Assembly (NCBI GenBank): GCA_016617855.1
Contig: JAECUM010092838.1
Coordinates: forward strand, 1-64,000
DNA from: Megalonaias nervosa
Taxonomy: Eukaryota; Mollusca; Bivalvia; Unionida; Unionidae
DNA length: 64,000 nucleotides
Direction: 5' to 3'
Shown: piece after piece, positions 49,401 through 58,400 of the stretch
How positions within the stretch are numbered: position 1 is the stretch's first letter
How the letters are laid out: the number at the start of each line of letters is the position of its first letter
The notes under the pieces: generated by a model
Told to the model about the DNA's origin: nothing
The model's input: only the letters and a program-made list of their open reading frames with translations
Database searches by the model: none
Program-made: the position numbers and the translations under genes

Positions 49401-52400
49401 GTCCAGTGAACACCTTTTAGTAGGGGCTGTGCCAGAATTACAGGTATACAAATGGTGGAATTGAAAGACATTTAAGTTAATAAAATATGGATGGTGGTTT
49501 TAATCCAGACTGTTTTGTGTGTTATGTTACCTGGTCCAGGCAGAATCAGGTAGCTGAAAATACACAAATTATCAAATTATCCTGGTTTGACCTCAAACAA
49601 AAGAAAGTGTATATATTGTTATAGGATGGAGATCTCAAAAATTTGATAAAGGCTGTGACAGGGGGGCTAATGTCCCATTCAAACCTGTATACCTGTATAT
49701 TAATCTCCACTGCTGCCATTGGAGTCACTTTATTTGTGGTGTTAGTGCCTAAGCCTATTCTGCTAGCTTTCAAAGGCTTCAATTCCATGCCACTGGAAAC
49801 ATTGGGTACCGGAGACATGCTGGACTTCAATCGCCTCTGTGGAGTTCGCTGTTAATACAACAATTAAATCTCTTCAGCAAGTACCTTATTGTAGCAGCCA
49901 CATACTGTATATACTCACGGACAAATCCAACTGCTAACAATAAAGACCCTGATCTGCCATTGCATAATGCACCAGATCAGGGTACATGTTATTTGTTCTT
50001 CTGATTAACCATAACAAACTGCATAGATCCAGACCTGCTGGCACATCATGTGATGGCATATCAAAATCTGATCAAGCTGCAGTTAGACTTGACTGATAAG
50101 CAAGTATATATAGTACCTGCACAAATGTTTAAATAACTAATACATATTTATACATTAATGGGTGCATTTTTATGACGTCAACAAATTTGAATATTCCTTG
50201 CACATTTGTGCATCAACACTGCACATAAATTACAAACTTTGTAATTCCTTGACAATTTGTAAGACATTTCCAAAACCCTTGTTAACTCACTAACCCCTGG
50301 TGCCCCGATTAAATGTCAAGCACGTACCCTACTCTGTAGTGTCAAGGTCATTTAAGAGACACTAAAGTGGGTGGTATTACAGAAAAGTAATGTAGCTCTA
50401 CAATGGTACCAAATTATCTGGTCTTTCTAGTCAAATTACAAAATACACTGGGAAAAACATATTGGTAACAATAGGGTTTCATTACTGTCAACTTACTGCC
50501 CCTCCTCTACTGATGCTGTTGCGGAAACTAGCCTGGCTGCGTTGTACTGCCAAGGTCAGCTGGGAAGTTAATTTGTTGGCTGCCCGGATTTGCTGTGAAA
50601 AAAAAAAATATTAACAGACTGTCTGGAAGCAAATGAAGTCCACATGATAAAGCCATGGATCTGACTTGCTAACAGCATGATTCATTTTACATAATCATGC
50701 AAAAGCAGTTGGAAAATAGAGATTATAATTGTTGGTGAGCTGGAGTTCACAAGGCACCACATACTGCTGTGGTATTTGGGAAAGTACAATCAAGCAATGT
50801 ACCTTTACTGCTGTGGTATGTGGGAAAGTATTATCAAGCAATGTACCCATACTGCTGTGTTATATGGGAAAGTATTATCAATGTACCACTATGTTATAGG
50901 GGAAAGTATTATCAATGTACCCATACCACTGTGGAATATGGGAACGTATAATCAAGCAATGTTGAATAAACATTAAAATTGAAAAAGGTCAAGGTTTAAT
51001 TACCTGGCACAAGTTTATACATGTATATACCCACCTTATAACTTTCATGAAATAAGTGCTGGGATGCATGTTTGAAGAAATGCTGATAAGATTACCCTTC
51101 ATTAAAATTCCTGCAAATATGGTATAAATATGTACATGTGCCATATACATAAGATTACAGCTCAAACAGGACTGATGACAGATTAACATACTGGTGGATG
51201 TATATGCAGTCTAGAATATGTGCACAAAAAGTGAGTCATGTACAGTACACCAAGAGAACAAAGGCAAGTAATTACACAAAAATATAATCTGGCATTATCG
51301 TAAATAAACTGCACTGTACTATCAGAAAAGTGTAAACTGGCACATAAAAATTTTCAGGAGTGTAGATAATATTTAAAAGGGCAGAAGATACTGAAAGTGT
51401 AACAAACCGATGAACAAACAAATACAAATGAACATATACCCAAGTTAACAAACAGGAAAATGCTGTATCCCATTCAAACTTTGTTGGCAAGGAAGACACC
51501 AATCAACAAAAAAAATACATAGCTCCATACAAGCCAAGTCTCCATACATGCCAAGTTTCCCAGATTGTGCAGTAGTCTTCTGATTTTAGACCCCATCTTT
51601 TGATCCAATCATTTGCCGAAAAAATCCCAAAAATAAACAAATCTGCCAAATATAGGTATTTCCTGCAAGCAATATCTGCCAAGCATAGCTATTTTCAGCT
51701 TAAACAACATTTAATGGACTCTTACAACCATATCGTGATTGGTCAGTCAAGTAGTTATCAACATAATAACCAATCAATTCATGGCTCGTAATGCTTGCTA
51801 ATTCGTTATTGTACAAATGTAAATTGCTCTACTCATCAATATTTCAATACTGAGTAATGTGTCGTGTATAGCACATTGCTGGTAATCTGACAAGTATAAA
51901 ACATTTCTTGATCTGTTTGGAAATATAATAATTTTAATACCGTATTGAAACATATGCTAACAGATTCGAAGGTAAATATGCCATCAGAAAAAAGAAATAT
52001 GTTTGAAAGTTCAGTAGTACATGGTTAGATTTATGACGAATAATATCCCTGATTTGGATCCAATCTGAGACTCCCTGATGGTGAACACTGATCTCCCTGA
52101 TTTAGACCCATTGTAAACATAATCATGCAGAAAATAAGTTCAGACAAAAGTGATCTTAACAATGAAATGTTGACCCTGTGAAAGGTGATACAAGCTATAA
52201 CACAATAAAATAACATTCTTTTTTATAATATCAAAGCTGAGGTAATATGAGCTGATAAAAACTGTACATTATTTTTTCTTCCTTTTTTACACTCATTTTT
52301 AAAATCTGCTTCAGATGTTATCTCTGTCCACTCCTAGACTAAGCTAAATTTTACTGAGTGAAAGAGCTGGATTTGAGTAACCTTGGAGTGACAGCCAGTG

Positions 52401-55400
52401 TGACCACTTTTAGAAACATGGTTCATTCATCACTAATTACCTTGATAAGCCACTAGAGTGGAGACTTCGCATGAAACACATGCTGTCCATGCATGCATCT
52501 GCGGACTTTCATACTAGTAGTGTGCATGCTTGAGTTCTTGAATTGAGAATGAATACTGCTCCATTGGCCATTAAGACATTATTAATACAGAACAAAGACA
52601 TTCCACAATTCTTATTATTTATGGCAAACTCTTAAACTTAATGTTTTATGGTAAATCCTTTACAAATTTGAACACAGGAAAAGATGTGGGACTAATGCTT
52701 TTGATTTCACTTTAATAATTTGAACTTCAATTTTTGTGCACAAGAAAATTTTAAAAAAACTGAAAACATGATAATTAAATTTTTTCCTAACTGAAACCCC
52801 AAAATATTTTTGGGCATTTATTCTGCTATAAACATATTCTGCAACTTATTCTTTCTAGATCAAGACAATAAGATATGGCTTAATAACGATTTGCATCCTT
52901 TTATTTCTCTATCTAATATAAATTGTTTTCCTGGGTTCATCCTCTGCCAGTTATATTGGCCGTCATGTATAGCCTGTCATGCACTTTAAAAATGGCATTA
53001 AACACAAAACAACAACAACAACATTTAGGACCAAGCAGACATCATAAGAAGTTGTTTAGTGAAAATCTCATGTCAATACAACCATTCATTAAGGAGGAGT
53101 AGCAATAACAAGATTTTCAAGACGGCAACTGTGTGGTGGAAATATTGGATGTCAGATGTTCATATAAGACCAATTGGACATATAAATCTTGTCAAAATCC
53201 CGTGTCAAAATAACTTTCTGTTCAGGAAGAGTTGCAACAGGAGAATTTTCAAGATGGCTGATGCAGTGGCCATATTGGATTTAATATTGGCACAGTTGTT
53301 ATTTAGGACAAACTAGACATCATAAGAAGTCTTTCAGTGAAAACACCATAATGATATCACCATTGATGTAGGAGTAGTAGTGAAAAGATTTTCAAGATGG
53401 CTGCTGTGGTAGCCTCCCTGATCACCATTTTCATTTAGCACTAACTAGACATCATACAAAGTCTTTTAGTGAAAACACAATGTTGATATGACTATCAATT
53501 CATGTGGCATAGCGATAACAAGATATTCAAGATGGCTGCCATGGCAGTCATACCAGATGTCACATTGGCATCAGTTTCATTTTGAACCAAACAGACGGCA
53601 TAAGAAGCCTTTGTGAAAACCCCATGTCGATATGACCATCCATTCAGGAGTACTGATAACAAGATTTTAAAGATGGCCACTGTGGTGGCCATATTAGATT
53701 TGTGAGCAGCACCATTTTCATCTAGGACCAACTAGACCATGGGATGAATGTGTGTGCAAAGTTTCATGGCAATCCTCCAGGTAGCTTAGGAGGTGAAGTG
53801 GACAGACAGATAGATGACAGACAACAGACCATCTCAAACTCTTCTGGTCTATGATCAGTAGAGTGAAAAATGATCATGTTAAAAATTAAATGGAATTTTA
53901 TATTTTTCCCAGCAACGAATATTTGATCATTAAATTGTCCCTCTGTGTACCTACAGATGGATGCTTTAATTATCTCCATATAATTTCACAGACGAGTGTA
54001 TGGTGATTGCTGTCATCAAGAGGCCAAATTAATCCACATCTAATGGCTAAACATTATCTAATTAAATAACCACAGTCATTATCACCAATCTCTCTCTGTG
54101 AATCTATAAACTTGTGTTACACTTTCCATTAGCAAGACTGATGGTGACTTACAAGTACTATATGCAGTTAGTCCTTGAAAATGATTAAGTGCCAACAGTC
54201 TTGATGTATCACAATGGCATTGTCCCAAATTCCTTTCAATGAATTCAGAATAATCCCAGAATATTTTAACCTAAAGTCAAATGAGCACTTTGTAATTCCA
54301 AACAAATGAGTGTTCTCGAATTATATCTAAACACAACATTCAATATATATATGCCAATTACTTTTCGTCCTTATACACACCCTACAGTGTATATTTGCCT
54401 ACATTTTCCTACTCAGTTTTTGTTGCAATACCTCCCACATGACATATTTCACAATATATCCCCACATCACAAAAGAACCCAAATTACTTAATCATCCAAT
54501 CGGAAATTAACCCAAACTTGCAAACAGGTTCATTATTAAGATTGATTTTAAAACTTGTCAGCAACCTATTTATAGCTCATTGCAATCTACAGTCATGAAC
54601 TAAAAGTTAAAGACACAATATAGACAAAATATAGTTTCAGCCATGATGCCACGTTAAATGGCAGATATCTCAAACAATTAAGGATATATAAACCAGAAAT
54701 CACACAACAGTGTGGCATAGCATGCTTGTCCTGCAGTGAAGTCAAAATGACACGTACAATTTTGGACATATTGTTCATACGTCTTGAAAATGGTTGACAA
54801 ATACAATCCCAATGTCCACAAGTTATTGTTACCGACTAGGACTTGATATTCAACTCTCTCCATTCATAGTAATTACAAACAGAACCTGTCAATTCCTGTT
54901 AATGATAAATGTATATCAGCATGTGGAAAATGGGAGACTTAACAAGAGGCAGCAAGTAAGACAGACATTGTACCCACTTCTTCAGCCAGTTTTCCAGTTG
55001 CCATTGCATTCCGCATAGCCTTCATCTGGGCCAACTCTTCCTCTATCTTGGCTTGATGCATAGCATGCATGATACGCCTAAACAGTAAAAACAGAGAGCT
55101 CATGACAAACTGTGCACACACACAGACACACACACACATTGTACAATAACAGCACAAATTCTCACAACATAAGCAATATGCTTGTCATAGGTCTTAATAG
55201 TTACTGGTTGCTCTAATATAATCAATGAGGTTGAGAAAACCAAGATCTGAGAAAATCACCAAAATTAGATTTATATGTGTGTGTGTGTGTGTGTGTGTGT
55301 GATTTGGAATTTTAATGTAGCATTAAATTTTTTTTAGTCATATTGCTTTGATGTCTGCAGCGTGGCAGTTTACAGTGATGTCAGGCACCGGGGCATCATG

Positions 55401-58400
55401 CCGCAGACATGTAGCATCATATCCCACCCAGTCACATTATCCTGACACCAGGCTGACCAGTCCTAACATTAACCATTTAATGCTGAGCGCCTAGCAAGGC
55501 AGCTGTTAGTACCATTTTTATAAGTCTTTCATATTGCTTGGCTAGGGTACGAACCCGCGACCTCCCGCATCCGAGGCGGATGCTCTAACCAATATGCCAC
55601 CGGAGTGGTCTGTCATGGCTTGTAAGAGGTGAAAAGTTGTTGGTGTAAAGAGTTTTATCCTGGTTTTTCATGTGAAATGGCTTTCAACTAAAGCTGTCAA
55701 AATTTTAGGAAACGTTTACCAGATACCCATCAATCTTAATGATCGGTTGCCCGGGTCCCCGATCAAAAGGAAATTGCATTAAATATGTACAATCCTGAAT
55801 TTAAGTCCACATTTTTTTATTTTACAGTATCCTATAAATATCACTACCTGATGTCATCTGGTACAAAATCCACAAAGTTGTCCTCATTGATCAAGTTTTG
55901 AAATTCTCCTTTGTAGTCTAGTAAATCATTGTAGTCTAGTCATCATAAATATTGTCTGACTCCCATTCCTTGGCCGCAGTCATATGTGGGTGCTTATTTA
56001 GAGACTGAGCCTGAACACTAAGTAACACTCTGATCATATAATTTGTGAAATCTATTCAAAGCTACAACTGAACACATGTCAATTGTGCAGCAAGATCAAA
56101 TAACCACCTTCTGTTATTGTCACTGTACCACACTTGTGGCTCAATCAAAGAAGTGTCACGTGGGAAAACAAGTTATGGGATTAAGGTCAATTATTATAGG
56201 AAGAGGCAGGCCTCTGCTTGGCACTGAAAAGTACAAGTATTTGCAGCTCAATCAAAAGGATTGTCAACTTGGAAACAAACTGAGTGCTGTCTTTACAAGC
56301 ACTGGTAGAAAACCTGCATATGGTAGACAGGTACCCTATGGTTTATTTTATTACCTGGGTTATATCCAATTGCAGTTACCCTAGTACCCATTGGCATCTT
56401 TACTTTCAACCACTGAAATTTAGTAAAATAATCAATTTCAAATTCACTCATGAAATGCATTTTTGTTTCATTACATTTATCACTCATTTTGTCTTCTACA
56501 TGTTAATACAAATGCATTCATCATTTCTTTGCATTCATTCTGCATATCATACACATACACATACCTCTCCCTGGTGGCAATCGCTGACAATTTCATTCTG
56601 TTCTTGATAGCAAAAAAGAATGTCTCCTCCCTGGTACCAGTGAAATACTCAAACATTGACATCTGCAACATAAACATGACAAAGATATTGATTCTATATA
56701 AATTCAGCAGCAACAATTTCAAATTCTAGCCATATTTATCTGGATTGTGTTGACATCAACATAAGAGAAATAAAAAGTTATTTCACACTTTTATTGACTT
56801 TTTCCTGTTAAATGCACACATGATAATGAAATAGAACAAACAGCATTACTTTACTGCAAGAACAGGAGTTTTCGATCACTTGGAGTTAATAAAGCCATGC
56901 CTACTCAAAGTCACAGATCTAATTGAAACCCTGTGTTATATTGAAAATTGGATTTTCAAGCTCCTCATATACCTGTTTACATCACCATACAAATTTTCTA
57001 TCTTTATCCACCTTTAGGTCGATTACTCAACAGTATTCATTTTCAGGGACTATTTGCGGAGGCATGCCACAATCAATGACCAAAGTTTTAGACTGAGTGA
57101 TATACTTATTTTAGAGGAATGTACCCATCAAATTTCATTAATGTGCAAGCAATATTGTTGAAGAAATGAGGGAAATGCTGAACATAGCATTTATTGTTGG
57201 TGCTATTTAGTTTTAATAGGACACTGCAGGAAAAACAATATCTGTATGTCTCACCTGTACATTGCTGGCAAGACAAATGATGAAGACCCATTCATAATAA
57301 CAACAATAAAGGTTACAGCCTAACTTGGAAGTTAGGAAATAATTTTAAAAAATTAGACCCATTCATAATGACTGAGCTGTTAAGGGTCCCAATCCCATGC
57401 TGAATTTGCTTGAAATAAAAACTAATGCCTGTAATGGTAATGCTTTAGGAACAAAATGTGAAAAGTAGCAAGTAAACAGGGTCCACAACTCCACTATCTG
57501 TTGATACTGAATGGTGACAATTACTTTAATGGCGGTCTTGGAAAACTAAAGTTGTATTATAAATCTGGTAATAATCCAAAACTCCATGGTAAAGTTATGC
57601 TGCAGAAACCAAAGTTTACAAGAAAATGCATTCATAGATTATCATTTCATTAACTGATGAAATACATGCTGACCATCAAAATTGCTGCGTACTATATAAA
57701 TGTCATTTGAGTCTTATATTCCATATAAACGTTTTGCTGTCAAAGCAAAAGTTTCGAAAGGATGGTTTGTTGTGTCACTTAGCATTACCATAAAACTTAT
57801 TCATACACTGTTACACCAGCATTTGCTAATGCTTTATCTGTACAATGTTACACCAGCAATTGCTAATGCTTTATTTGTACAATGTTACACCAGCAATTGC
57901 TAATGCTTTATTTGTACACTGTTACACCAGCAACTGCTAATGCTTTATTCGTACACTGTTACACCAGCAATTGCTAATGCTTTATTCGTACACTGTTACA
58001 CCAGCAATTGCTAATGCTTTATTCATACACTGTTACTACAGCAATTGCTAATGCTAGCATAAACCTCATGAATAGGTAAGACCTAGCACTACTGCCTAGG
58101 TTTGATGAAATAATTGTTAACTAAGTGCTGACAGTGAACATACTCAAGCTTAATGTCATATGCTGGGTTACATATTCAAATCTCAATGTCATAGGTTGTG
58201 TATACTCAAAGCTTGAAGTCATAGGTTGGGTTAGATCTCAAAGCTTAATGTCATAGGTTGGGTTACATACTCCAAGCTTTATATCACAGGTTGGGTTTAC
58301 ATACTCAAAACTTAATGTCATAGGTTTGGTTACATACTCAAAGTATAATGTCATAGGTTGGGTTACATACTCAAAGCTTAATGTCATAGATTGGATTTAC

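Larger units (their letters stand above)
44649..49692 (-). other. Intron between exons 5 and 6
   Basis: 5.0 kb, mostly mobile or tandem DNA: an L2/CR1-like LINE (44.95-47.02 kb), a 27-bp minisatellite (47.13-47.69 kb) and a deleted piggyBac element (48.03-49.10 kb). Confidence 0.75.
50593..54977 (-). other. Intron between exons 3 and 4
   Basis: 4.4 kb. It contains a short 45-bp-type array (50.77-50.96 kb), a SINE 3' fragment (52.93-53.02 kb) and a long-unit repeat (53.03-53.83 kb). The stretches 51.0-52.9 and 53.85-54.97 kb show nothing I can name. Confidence 0.7.
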
